Assembly: GCA_046297495.1 (NCBI GenBank)
Contig: JBKBIP010000005.1
Coordinates: forward strand, 62,001-126,000
Direction of reading: 5' to 3'
Source of the DNA: JBKBIP01 sp046297495
GTDB taxonomy: Bacteria > Planctomycetota > Planctomycetia > Gemmatales > Gemmataceae
Length of the DNA stretch: 64,000 bases
Numbering within the stretch: the stretch's first letter is position 1; every line of letters begins with the position of its first letter. The notes under the pieces are model-generated. The model had not been told where the DNA came from, ran no database searches, and was given only the letters and a program-made list of their open reading frames with translations. The position numbers and the translations under genes were made by a program. Positions 25,865-34,191 of the stretch are shown here, piece by piece.

Positions 25865-26018
25865 GCCTTTTTGCTTGCCCTAATTCATGGGTTTCGTATA
25901 AACTTAATAGCGAGTGAGCAAAACCAAGCATCCCGCTTTTTGCTTGCCTAAATCGTACCTTCGCCGGGTAGGTGTCGAAGACAGGGGTTTGAATATCCCC
26001 AGAGGACAAGGGAGTATC

Positions 26019-26969
26019 ATGGAGCGCCGGACCTATTTGCTCATCGTGTTGGGACTAATCGCGCTGGTGGGTCTGGGGTGTGGGCGCGGCAACTCCCAGC
26101 GGCAGCAACCTGGCCCCATCGCCGTCCGCGAAACCTATCAGGGGTCTTATCCCATCCAGGTGGTGGCCACGACCGGCATGGTGGCGGACCTGGTGAAGCA
26201 TGTCGGGGGGGAGCGCGTGGCGGTGCGGCAGCTCATCCCTGCCGGTGAGGACCCGCACGTCTATCCGCCCGCTCCCCGCGACGCCCAGATGCTGGCCGAG
26301 GCCGACATCATCTTCTATTCGGGGCGCAACTTGGAAGGGAAGCTGACCGACACGCTGGTGCGCATGGCCCGCCAGAAACCGATCTTCGCCGTCACCGATT
26401 ACATCAACGACGCAGCCATCCTCGAAGATGAGGAAGGGCACTACGACCCGCACCTGTGGTTCGACGTGGGGCTGTGGAGTCAGACGGTCCACGTGGTGCG
26501 CGACGCCCTGTCCGCGTTCGATCCGCCCCATGGCGACGAATACGCCCGCCACGCCGCCGCCTATGAAGCCCAGCTCAAGGCCCTGGATCAGGAGATTGCC
26601 CAAGAGCTGCTTCAGGTGCCCCCCACGCAACGCAAGCTGGTCACGGCCCACGACGCCTTTCGCTATTTCGGCCAGCGCTACGGCTACGAGGTGCGCGGCT
26701 TGCAAGGGATCAGCACCGAGAACGAACCGGGAGTCAAGAAGATCAACGAGTTGGTCCACTACCTCGCCGACAACAACATCAAGGCGGTCTTCGTCGAAAC
26801 CAGCGTCCCCAAGAAAGCCATGCAAGCCCTCATCGCCGGCTGCCAGCACCAGAGACAGCATACAGTGCAAATCGGCGGCGAGTTGTTCTCCGACTCCATG
26901 GCCAAGGACGGCACCTATGAACACATGATTCGACATAACGTGAAGACCATCGTGGCGGGATTGCGGTAA
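26019..26969 (+). CDS. Metal ABC transporter substrate-binding lipoprotein (ZnuA/MntA/TroA family)
   Basis: The 316-aa cluster 9 binding protein starts at an ATG preceded by AAGGGAG. It has a lipobox (LVGLGC, Cys18) and the family core VVATTGMVADLVKHVGG. Candidate metal ligands are His in GEDPHVYPPAP, His in HYDPHLWFDV, His in TAHDAFRYFG and a Glu/Asp near LFSDSMAKDG. A His-rich loop typical of many ZnuA proteins is absent, which leans towards Mn or Fe. It is the first gene of a four-gene transporter operon with ATPase 27063, permease 27925 and permease 29301. Confidence 0.9.
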   Translation: MERRTYLLIVLGLIALVGLGCGRGNSQRQQPGPIAVRETYQGSYPIQVVATTGMVADLVKHVGGERVAVRQLIPAGEDPHVYPPAPRDAQMLAEADIIFYSGRNLEGKLTDTLVRMARQKPIFAVTDYINDAAILEDEEGHYDPHLWFDVGLWSQTVHVVRDALSAFDPPHGDEYARHAAAYEAQLKALDQEIAQELLQVPPTQRKLVTAHDAFRYFGQRYGYEVRGLQGISTENEPGVKKINELVHYLADNNIKAVFVETSVPKKAMQALIAGCQHQRQHTVQIGGELFSDSMAKDGTYEHMIRHNVKTIVAGLR

Positions 26970-26990
26970 CCAGACGAGGCCCCCCTTGGC

Positions 26991-27036
26991 GATTCATTGT
27001 TTCGCGCGCCCTGACGCGAGCGCGAACCGACGAATC
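26991..27036. repeat. Inverted repeat, family B copy 3
   Basis: GATTCATTGTTTCGCGC pairs imperfectly with GCGCGAACCGACGAATC. It lies between the first two genes of the metal transporter operon, so it may attenuate or process the transcript rather than end it. Confidence 0.65.
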
Positions 27037-27062
27037 CCGAGACATCCATATGCGAGCCAGAC

Positions 27063-27839
27063 ATGGCGGCGATTCTCGACGTGCATGATGTGACGGTTGC
27101 GTATCATCGTAAGCCGGTGCTCTGGGATATTGACTTAACGCTGACGGAGCCGCGGTTGGTCGGCGTCATTGGTCCGAACGGCGCGGGGAAAAGCACGCTC
27201 ATCAAGGCTATCCTGGGATTGATTCCTCTGGCCAGCGGCACGGTCACGCTCTTCGGCCAACCTGTCGCCCGGCAGCGCGGGCGGATCGGCTATTTCCCGC
27301 AGCGCAACAGCGTCGATTGGGATTTCCCCGTCAACGTGCTCGACGTGGTGCTGATGGGGACCTACGGCGAATTGGGCTGGTTCCGCCGGCCGGGGGCGCG
27401 GCAAAGAGCCTGGGCGCGGGAATGTCTGGATCGGGTCGGCATGTTGGAGCACGCCGAGCAACAGATCGGCCAGCTGTCCGGCGGCCAGCAGCAGCGCACT
27501 TTCCTGGCCCGTGCCTTGGCCCAGCGCGCCGACATCTATTTCATGGATGAACCGATGGCCGGTGTCGATGCCGCCACGGAAAAAATCATCTTCTCCGTGC
27601 TCCGCGAGCTGCGCGACCAGGGGAAGACGCTGATCGTCGTGCATCATGATTTGCGCACCGTGCCGGATTACTTCGACGCGGTGATCCTGCTCAACACCCG
27701 CCTCATCGCTAGCGGCCCGACGGAAACCGTGTTCAACCGCGACAATCTGCGCAAGACCTACGGCGGTCGGCTGTCGCTGCTGGAAGCGGCCGGCGAGGCC
27801 GTGCGCGCCGAGGTGGAAGCCGGCGCGGCGGGACGCTGA
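27063..27839 (+). CDS. Metal ABC transporter ATP-binding protein
   Basis: The 258-aa ATPase has Walker A GPNGAGKSTL, Q-loop region YFPQRNSVDWDFP, signature LSGGQQQRTFLARAL, Walker B DIYFMDEP and the switch His in VVHHDL. The sequence groups with MntB/ZnuC/TroB-type subunits of Mn/Zn/Fe importers. It lies between the binding-protein gene and two permease genes and supplies the energy for import. A large stem (27856-27908) separates it from the first permease. Confidence 0.92.
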   Translation: MAAILDVHDVTVAYHRKPVLWDIDLTLTEPRLVGVIGPNGAGKSTLIKAILGLIPLASGTVTLFGQPVARQRGRIGYFPQRNSVDWDFPVNVLDVVLMGTYGELGWFRRPGARQRAWARECLDRVGMLEHAEQQIGQLSGGQQQRTFLARALAQRADIYFMDEPMAGVDAATEKIIFSVLRELRDQGKTLIVVHHDLRTVPDYFDAVILLNTRLIASGPTETVFNRDNLRKTYGGRLSLLEAAGEAVRAEVEAGAAGR

Positions 27840-27855
27840 GCGATGTGTCCCCAGA

Positions 27856-27908
27856 ACCCCCGCCAGTCGCGCGGCGACCGGCGGGCCGCTGCGGCGACTG
27901 GCGGGGGT
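27856..27908. repeat. Long inverted repeat between ATPase and permease genes
   Basis: ACCCCCGCCAGTCGC pairs perfectly (15 bp) with GCGACTGGCGGGGGT around a GC-rich loop containing GCGGCGACCGGC. It lies inside the transporter operon, 17 bp before the permease start. It may act as an mRNA processing or stability element or a partial terminator. Confidence 0.75.
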
Positions 27909-27924
27909 GTGTTTTGATACTTCC

Positions 27925-29259
27925 ATGATTGAATACAACACGTTGGTGGTCCTGGTGGGGGTCAGCCTCTTGGCGGCGAGCGCGGGCTTGGTGGGCTGTT
28001 TCGCCATGCTCCGGCGGCGGGCCTTGATGGGGGACGCCCTGGCCCATGCCGCCTTGCCCGGCGTCGTGCTGGCCTATCTGCTGTATCGGGAATACCACTT
28101 GCCGGTGCTGCTGGCCGGGGCGTTCGCTACCGGGCTGTTGGGGGTTCAAGTCGTGGCCGTCCTGGATCGCTGGACGCGCATCAAGGAAGACGCCGCCATC
28201 GGCATCGTGTTGAGCGTTTTCTTCGGGGCCGGCATCGTGTTGCTGCGCGTCGTGCCAGAGGGAACGGCGTCGGGGCTTAATGCGTTCATCCTTGGCAAGA
28301 CCGCCGGCATGGTCGCGCGCGACGTGTATCTGATCGCCGCCGCCGCCTTGCTGTTCGTGGTGCTGGTGCTGTTGTTTTACAAGGAATTTCAGCTCGTTGT
28401 CTTCGATCCCGACTTCGCTCAGGCGCAGGGTTGGCCGGCGTTGCGCTTGGAGCTGCTGCTCATGGCGTTGGTGGCCTTGACGGTGGTGATCGGCTTGCCG
28501 GCGGTCGGGGTGGTCATGATCGCCGCCCTGCTCATCGTGCCNNNNNNNNNNNNNNNNNNNNNNNNNNNNNNNNNNNNNNNNNNNNNNNNNNNNNNNNNNN
28601 NNNNNNNNNNNNNNNNNNNNNNNNNNNNNNNNNNNNNGCCGAACGTGGCCGCCCGTTTTTGGACGGATCGGCTGGGGGTCATGGTGGCGCTGGCCAGCGT
28701 CTTCGGCGTGCTGATGGGAGTGACCGGCACCTGGATCAGCGCCACCTTCGACCACATGCCAGCCGGTCCGACCATCGTGCTCGTGGGTTCCGCTGTTTTT
28801 GTAGTGTCGCTGCTACTGGCGCCGCGGCGCGGGCTGCTGGCACGCTGGCTGGCGCGCCGGGCCTTCGACCAGACGCTGCGCCAGCGCAAGTTGTTAAGGG
28901 TGCTGTATGAGCTGAGCGAGCCGAGCGTGCCGCCGCCGATGCCCTTGTCATTCCGCGACATCTTGCGCGCGCGTTCGTGGACCGCTCCTCAGCTGCGCCG
29001 CTGGCTGGCGCGGCTGGAACGGCTCGGTTGGCTGCGCCGCGTCGGCGCCGACGGCTACGCGCTGACGCCGGACGGCCTACGCCGCGCCGCGGACCTCGTG
29101 CGCGGCCAGCGCTTGTGGGAATTGTATCGGACGGAATATCCCGAACTGGCCAGCGGTACGGCGGAGCTGACCGACGAAGCGCTGGAAAAGGTCTTGCCGG
29201 CGCCAATCCTGGCGGACCTGACGGCCAAGCTGCGGACCTCGGGACGGATGCCGATGTGA
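27925..29259 (+). CDS. Metal ABC transporter permease with C-terminal winged-helix/DtxR-like region (contains assembly gap)
   Basis: This ABC-3-type permease starts at ATG 27925. It has 8-9 membrane segments with the family motifs LMGDALAHAALPG and ADRL-like FWTDRLGVMV. After the membrane part (about residue 310) comes a soluble region with a winged-helix (APQLRRWLARLERLGWLRRV) and a short DtxR-type dimerisation segment (RGQRLWELYRTEYPEL) lacking most metal ligands. A run of 96 N (28542-28637) keeps the frame, but by homology with the next gene almost no residues are missing there. It works with the second permease, ATPase and binding protein. Confidence 0.85.
   Translation: MIEYNTLVVLVGVSLLAASAGLVGCFAMLRRRALMGDALAHAALPGVVLAYLLYREYHLPVLLAGAFATGLLGVQVVAVLDRWTRIKEDAAIGIVLSVFFGAGIVLLRVVPEGTASGLNAFILGKTAGMVARDVYLIAAAALLFVVLVLLFYKEFQLVVFDPDFAQAQGWPALRLELLLMALVALTVVIGLPAVGVVMIAALLIVXXXXXXXXXXXXXXXXXXXXXXXXXXXXXXXXXPNVAARFWTDRLGVMVALASVFGVLMGVTGTWISATFDHMPAGPTIVLVGSAVFVVSLLLAPRRGLLARWLARRAFDQTLRQRKLLRVLYELSEPSVPPPMPLSFRDILRARSWTAPQLRRWLARLERLGWLRRVGADGYALTPDGLRRAADLVRGQRLWELYRTEYPELASGTAELTDEALEKVLPAPILADLTAKLRTSGRMPM
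28542..28637. other. Assembly gap (96 N)
   Basis: Unknown bases lie inside the first permease gene. The length is divisible by three, which preserves the frame, but it may be a placeholder size. Confidence 0.99.
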
Positions 29260-29300
29260 GTCGGCGCCCGCTCTTGGCGCGCTCGCTAAACTTTATCATT

Positions 29301-30614
29301 ATGACCACTTTCCAGTTATTGCGGAGCGAATTGGCGTTGTGGACCATCGTGGTCGGCGTGGTGTGCAATGTCTCCTGCGCCTTGGTCGGCTGCTATTTGG
29401 TGCTGCGCCGGCTCAGCTTGCTCGGCGACGCCATCAGCCACGCCATCTTGCCCGGCATCGTGTTGGCGTTTCTGCTCACGGGAGAAATCACCGGCTGGCC
29501 GATCATTCTCGGCGCCATGGCCTTGGGGGTGCTGACGGCGTTGCTCACGCAAGCCTTGTGTCAATTCGGCGACGTGCCGGAGGATTCAAGCATGGGGGTG
29601 GTGTTCACGTCCCTGTTCGCCCTGGGAGTGGTCCTGATCGCGCGGGCGGCGTACCACACCCACCTGGACGCCGACTGCGTTTTTCATGGCAAGATCGAAT
29701 TCGTCGCCTTGCCGGGGAATACCGAGACGATTCTCGGCGTCGAGGTGCCCTGGGTGTTGCGGACGATGGCTCCGGTGCTGGTTTTGACCATCGCCTTCAT
29801 CATTCTATTGTGGAAAGAATTGAAAATCACTTCGTTCGATCCGGCGTTGGCGACCGCCTTGGGCATCAACGCGACGTTGGTTCACTACCTATTGATGGCG
29901 CTGGTGGCTGGCGTCACGGTGTCCGCTTTCGAGGCGGTGGGGGCGATTTTGGTGGTGGCCATGCTCATCGTGCCGGGGGCGACGGCGCATCTGCTGACGG
30001 ATCGCCTGGGGACCATGATGCTCGGGGCGGCGCTGGTGGCCATGCTGTCGGCGGTGCTGGGCTACGTCGGAGCGGTGTTGGCGAATACCAGCGTGGCCGG
30101 CATGATGGCCGTGATGGCGGGGGGGCAATTTCTGCTGGCCGTCCTGTTCGCCCCGCGGCAGGGCCTGTGCGCCAAGCTGCTGCGGAATCTCAAGCTCATG
30201 CTGCGCATCCAGGGGGAAGATTATCTCGGCTTGCTCTATCGACTGGCGGAAGCGCGCCAGCAAGGGGCCGACCCGGAAACGCTGGCCCGCATTCGCGCCA
30301 CCTGGCCGGCGCCGCGCGGCTGGCTGGGCTGGCTGGCGGTGCGCGGCTTGCGCTGGCAAGGGGCGTTGCGCCGGGGGGCGGACGAAACGCCGCAACTGAC
30401 CGAAGCGGGTTGGAAACGGGCGGCCTCCCTGGTACGGGCGCATCGATTGTGGGAAACCTACCTGGAGGAGAACCTACCCCTCCCCGCCGATCACCTGCAT
30501 GAACCAGCCCACCGCATGGAGCATTTCCTCAGCCCCGAATTGCAACGCGACCTGGAAGAACAGCTGCGCCATCCCCCCGTCGATCCCCACGGCAAGACGA
30601 TCCCACCGGGGTGA
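29301..30614 (+). CDS. Metal ABC transporter permease fused to a DtxR-like metal-sensing region
   Basis: The 437-aa protein starts at ATG 29301, 41 bp after the first permease. Residues 1-285 are an ABC-3 permease (LLGDAISHAILPG, AMLIVPGATAHLLTDRLG). Residues about 295-437 resemble an iron/manganese repressor: a winged-helix part (QLTEAGWKRAASLVRAHRLW) and a DtxR dimerisation/metal domain (HLHEPAHRMEHFLSPE, then DPHGKTIPPG). Ligands equivalent to DtxR His79, Glu83, His98, Glu105 and His106 are all present, with His replacing Cys102. The fusion suggests that cytoplasmic metal directly gates import. Confidence 0.88.
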   Translation: MTTFQLLRSELALWTIVVGVVCNVSCALVGCYLVLRRLSLLGDAISHAILPGIVLAFLLTGEITGWPIILGAMALGVLTALLTQALCQFGDVPEDSSMGVVFTSLFALGVVLIARAAYHTHLDADCVFHGKIEFVALPGNTETILGVEVPWVLRTMAPVLVLTIAFIILLWKELKITSFDPALATALGINATLVHYLLMALVAGVTVSAFEAVGAILVVAMLIVPGATAHLLTDRLGTMMLGAALVAMLSAVLGYVGAVLANTSVAGMMAVMAGGQFLLAVLFAPRQGLCAKLLRNLKLMLRIQGEDYLGLLYRLAEARQQGADPETLARIRATWPAPRGWLGWLAVRGLRWQGALRRGADETPQLTEAGWKRAASLVRAHRLWETYLEENLPLPADHLHEPAHRMEHFLSPELQRDLEEQLRHPPVDPHGKTIPPG

Positions 30615-30664
30615 GGAGCCGTTGTCCGTGATCGGTGTTTGGTGGCCACGCCCGTGACTAAACC

Positions 30665-32668
30665 CTACTCCCCCCTGATCGGTTGCCAGGTCAAACCGAG
30701 CTTCTGGTGGCGGTCGCGGCGGGCCAGGTGGCTCCAGGGGGTGCCGGGATGGGTGAGGATGAGTTGATCGAGTCGCTCCTTGGCTTCGCTGGCCAGGCGG
30801 CGCACGTCGCGGTCATTGATCGACATGCGCTCTTGAGCGGCGAGCTGCCAGCCGTCGTGCCGGTCGGGATCGCGCTCCGGCAGCTCGCGGCGCAGCTGGC
30901 CGAGCTGATATTGATACTCTTGCAGAAAAGCCAGGTAGATCATGACCTGGGCGCGCGTGTAATCATAGTGGGCCTGCCAGCGCTTGCTTTCCTGACCACG
31001 CTGCTCTTCAAACGCCTTGAGTTCCTCCAATATCTCCATCAAAGGCAGCAAACGCTTAGCCACCAATTTCCCCTGATCCTCGACCTGTCCCTTGAAGAAG
31101 ATTTCCCCCAATAGTTTCTTTTTCACTTGAATAAAGAATTGACGGCGGAGAGGGGTTTTCAGCTCCTCGCGCAGGAGGTCTCGCGCTTTGACCACCGTTT
31201 GACGCAACGGCGTCTCCTTCACATCCGGGGCATACGGTCGCAAGTCGCGGGCATCGAACCAGGCGAGCGCTTCGCTGGCGAGGTAGGCGTCCGGTTGGCT
31301 CAGGGCGATCGAAGGAACCATGATCTCGTGCAAGATGGCGCGCACGTCGTCGAGGGGGACCGAGCCTTCCGGGGCTGGGGGGGGCGTGACGGCGAGCGGG
31401 GGCGGAAGGGGGTCTTGGGGATTATAGGATGTCATCGGCATGGCTTCCTCGCCGAACCATACCGGCAATTGCTCGGCCTGAAATTGGCGCTGGGCTTCCA
31501 TCTGGGTCTGGCGATTCACGGTCAAGAGCAGGGCCGTCAACGGGAACGGATCGGGCGGGCGCTGCCGGCCCGGATAAATTTTGGCAAAACGGCGCAGGGC
31601 CAGGTCGAGCTGCTGGAGGAAAATCCCTACCCCTTGGTTTTCCAGCGACGCTTGCTCGGCGGCACAGGCGGTCCACACCTGCACGGTGGGCGGCGGCGCC
31701 AGCAGTAGCTCGGCGAGGCGCGGACTCAGCGGCGCGCTGCCGGGCAGCACTTCGCCGCGTGTCGGATCATGCCGGCAGGTGTCGAGAATCAGCAACTTTT
31801 GCGCGGCCCGGCACTTCCCCAGGCGCTGATACAACCAGAACAGGGGAATCAGGCTGCTTTTGTCCGTCCGTTCCCCTTCGATGGGAAGCAGGTAGCCTTG
31901 CCCATCGACTTCGATGAGATGGCCCACGAGCAGCAGGATGATGCGGTCATGAGTCCGGCAACCGTCCAGAAAGCGCGTTAGGGTATCCTCGATGACTTCC
32001 TTGCGGAGCGGCGGCTGTCCGGGTTCATCCACCAGCTTGACGACCTGGGTTGGCGGGATGTGAAACGCCTGGGCCAGCTGATCGGCCACTGCGGACACCT
32101 TCAAGCCATCGCCAATCGGATTGGCGAAGACATGGCGATGCAGCCCCACAGCCAGCAGACGGCGCGGGAATACCTGTTCCGGATTCGGACCTGGTTGGGG
32201 TGGGGGCGGCTCGGGTTGGGGTTCGGGTGGCGGCGGCTCGTCAGGCGGTTTCTCCGCCGCGGGGGGATCCGCCGTCGGCGGTTGCTCTGGAGCTGGCGCG
32301 CGATGGGCGGCCTGATTGGCGTTGGCCGGGTCGGGCATGTGGTTGGCCCAGTAATAAGCCACCCCCAGCGCCGCCACGCCCAGAAGCCATAACCCCACAA
32401 AAGCCACCTTCTGGAAAGTACCGGGCCCTTGCGAGAATGAAGGCGGCGGCGGGGGGGGCGTCGTCTTCTGGTCTGCCGCGGCGACGACCGGCTCCGGCGC
32501 GGGGGCCGATTCCGGGCCGACGGCCGCCGGCGCCAGCGCGGACCCCTTCCCCTTGCTGAGCGACACCAAGCCGCAGTGCTTGCAGCGCAACGGCTCCGCC
32601 ACCCACTCCGCGGGAATCCGCAGGGTCGCCTGACAACCAGGACATCGCGTCTCGACGATTGGCGCCAT
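30665..32668 (-). CDS. Membrane-anchored caspase-like (C14 fold) protein with zinc ribbon
   Basis: The 667-aa protein starts at ATG 32668. It has an N-terminal zinc ribbon (Cys9, Cys12, Cys29, Cys32), a Pro-rich region split by one membrane segment (about residues 88-107), then a caspase-like domain (about 165-400). The catalytic pair is visible as His250 (LLLVGH) and Cys298 (LILDTC), with a basic Arg right after Cys. A helical C-terminal region of about 250 aa follows. Metacaspase-like proteases cleave after Arg/Lys or Asp and take part in signalling or cell death; here the substrate is unknown. The longer frame to 32782 adds no domain. Confidence 0.8.
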   Translation of the reverse strand: MAPIVETRCPGCQATLRIPAEWVAEPLRCKHCGLVSLSKGKGSALAPAAVGPESAPAPEPVVAAADQKTTPPPPPPSFSQGPGTFQKVAFVGLWLLGVAALGVAYYWANHMPDPANANQAAHRAPAPEQPPTADPPAAEKPPDEPPPPEPQPEPPPPQPGPNPEQVFPRRLLAVGLHRHVFANPIGDGLKVSAVADQLAQAFHIPPTQVVKLVDEPGQPPLRKEVIEDTLTRFLDGCRTHDRIILLLVGHLIEVDGQGYLLPIEGERTDKSSLIPLFWLYQRLGKCRAAQKLLILDTCRHDPTRGEVLPGSAPLSPRLAELLLAPPPTVQVWTACAAEQASLENQGVGIFLQQLDLALRRFAKIYPGRQRPPDPFPLTALLLTVNRQTQMEAQRQFQAEQLPVWFGEEAMPMTSYNPQDPLPPPLAVTPPPAPEGSVPLDDVRAILHEIMVPSIALSQPDAYLASEALAWFDARDLRPYAPDVKETPLRQTVVKARDLLREELKTPLRRQFFIQVKKKLLGEIFFKGQVEDQGKLVAKRLLPLMEILEELKAFEEQRGQESKRWQAHYDYTRAQVMIYLAFLQEYQYQLGQLRRELPERDPDRHDGWQLAAQERMSINDRDVRRLASEAKERLDQLILTHPGTPWSHLARRDRHQKLGLTWQPIRGE

Positions 32669-32780
32669 GACGGGAATTACTAGGAACGAAAAACCGCGCG
32701 TACCTCCCCATCCATTATACAACACCATCATACCACCACCTGTTGGCGCTGCCGAACAAAATTTCGGCGCGCGGGGCCCC

Positions 32781-32820
32781 AAAAGGGGACGCGACTCGAT
32801 TTCGCTGGTTATCCGCTTCC
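32781..32820. repeat. Palindromic element, family A copy 5 (left half only)
   Basis: AAAAGGGGACGCGACTCG continues ATTTCGCTGGTTATCCGCTTCC, matching the left arm and loop of copy 1 for about 40 bp; the right arm is missing. It is a truncated copy in the gap between the caspase-like and AAA ATPase genes. Confidence 0.88.
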
Positions 32821-32848
32821 GCCCCGCTCCACATGGATCGCCGCCGCC

Positions 32849-33916
32849 TCACTTCAACCCCAGCTGCCGGTAGAGTTCCGCCTCTTGGGCCTGGAATCGG
32901 AGCATGGGGTCGGCGCGCCATATGGCTTCGAGGCTGGCGTTCCAGTAGCGGAAGGGGTCGTGGCGGTGGCCGGTGCCAGCGCGACAAACCAGGCCTTGGC
33001 TGACGGCGCGGTCGAGCCAGCGCCAGAGGGTGTTGTCGGCGGGTTTGGGGAGTTCGGGGGGCCAGTTGTCCCGAATCTCGCCGCGGGTCATCTTGGCGGT
33101 GGCGTCGTCGAGGATGGCAAGCAGAATGGCCATGTTATCGGCGAAGGCGACTTCGGCCACGTCTCCCCGAGAGAGGAAATCGGTGCCGTCCGCGGTTAGC
33201 TCAATGACCCGGCAGCGCGGCGTCTCATCGAAGCGCGACCAGGCGGTGAGCTTGCGGCGGCGGTCGGCGTCGATGGCGCGGGTGTAATATGACATCTCCA
33301 GGATAATATCGACATGAGCGGGCAGCGCGCCGGAGCCGCGCGACCACTCGCCGTCGGCGCTTCTGTTCTTGCGCGGGTGGTGCAACAGCAGCACGGCCAG
33401 CCCCGCTTGGGTCAGCGGTTGCAAGGGGAGCAACGCTTGCAACATGCCGGTGGCGTTGGCCTCGCTCCGCAGAGGCAGGAAGGAGGCCAGCGGATCGATC
33501 ACGACCACGTCGATACCTTGCTCCTGTCGATAATCAAGAAAGTGAGCGATCAAATCCTGCCAGGCCTCTAGGGAAGGTTGGCCGCGAAATGGCCGACACA
33601 GCCAGCTGATGTGAGGGCCGAAGCGGAATTTCTGCTTGCGCAGCCGCCATTGCGCGATGCTTTCCTCGGAAACAATCACGGCCTTAGCGGGACGCACCGG
33701 CAGCCCGGCCAACACGCCGCCGGTCCCTAGGTGCGTCAGCAGGGCCGAGATCAGCGTGGTCTTGCCGGACTTCCACGGACTGGTCAAGAGCGTGATGCTG
33801 CCCGGCGCCAGATACCCCTGCCACAGCCAGTCGCAGGTGGCTTCCTCGGCATTCAAGTCGGTCAGCGACAGAAGTTGATACGATGGTTGGGCGGTTGGTG
33901 AAGCGTTGCGTTCCAT
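32849..33916 (-). CDS. RecA-like AAA ATPase (RepA/AAA_25 type)
   Basis: The 355-aa protein starts at ATG 33916. It has a Walker A (SPWKSGKTTL, about residue 46-55), a Walker B-like VVVIDPLASFLPL and a sensor-like VLLLHHPRKNRSADGEWSRG, which is the pattern of hexameric RepA/RadA-type ATPases found in plasmid replication and mobile elements. A C-terminal winged-helix-like region follows (LWRWLDRAVSQGLVCRAG). No primase, origin or integrase is adjacent, so its role in DNA replication, repair or an island remnant is open. It has a good promoter at 33998-34026. Confidence 0.8.
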   Translation of the reverse strand: MERNASPTAQPSYQLLSLTDLNAEEATCDWLWQGYLAPGSITLLTSPWKSGKTTLISALLTHLGTGGVLAGLPVRPAKAVIVSEESIAQWRLRKQKFRFGPHISWLCRPFRGQPSLEAWQDLIAHFLDYRQEQGIDVVVIDPLASFLPLRSEANATGMLQALLPLQPLTQAGLAVLLLHHPRKNRSADGEWSRGSGALPAHVDIILEMSYYTRAIDADRRRKLTAWSRFDETPRCRVIELTADGTDFLSRGDVAEVAFADNMAILLAILDDATAKMTRGEIRDNWPPELPKPADNTLWRWLDRAVSQGLVCRAGTGHRHDPFRYWNASLEAIWRADPMLRFQAQEAELYRQLGLK

Positions 33917-33941
33917 AGCAGGTTCCGAGTGAGGGAAAAAA

Positions 33942-34016
33942 GGGGGGGGTGGAGTGGAATGGAACAATGAAAGGAATGCGGAATGGCCACTTCTTATAGT
34001 GTAAATTAGTTCACTA
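33942..34016 (-). repeat. Promoter/leader block, copy 1
   Basis: Read leftwards this 75-bp block starts TAGTGAACTAATTTACAC and ends with CCTTTCATTGTTCCATTCC and a C-rich run. The same block with identical internal spacing lies at 58307-58380, and its 31-bp core is at 45881-45911. Confidence 0.85.
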
Positions 34017-34026
34017 CAAAAAGCAA
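33998..34026 (-). promoter_or_regulatory. Sigma70-like promoter of the AAA ATPase gene
   Basis: Read on the minus strand, TTGCTT (34026-34021), a 17-bp spacer and TACACT (34003-33998) lie about 80 bp upstream of the start codon. The spacer contains TAGTGAAC, which also occurs in the promoter at 58297. The matching block extends to 33942. Confidence 0.6.
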
Positions 34027-34191
34027 GGGGAAATTGGGCTGGCGAAAGAAAATTGCGGCGACCAGCCGCGCCTTGATGCTATCGACGCTTCTTGAGGAGG
34101 TGTTCCTGTCTTCGCCGCCATCCCCCTATGCGCCGGCGGGTCCATCCGCTAAAATGTCTTGAAAAATCACCAGCCGTAGAACCAACGACGC

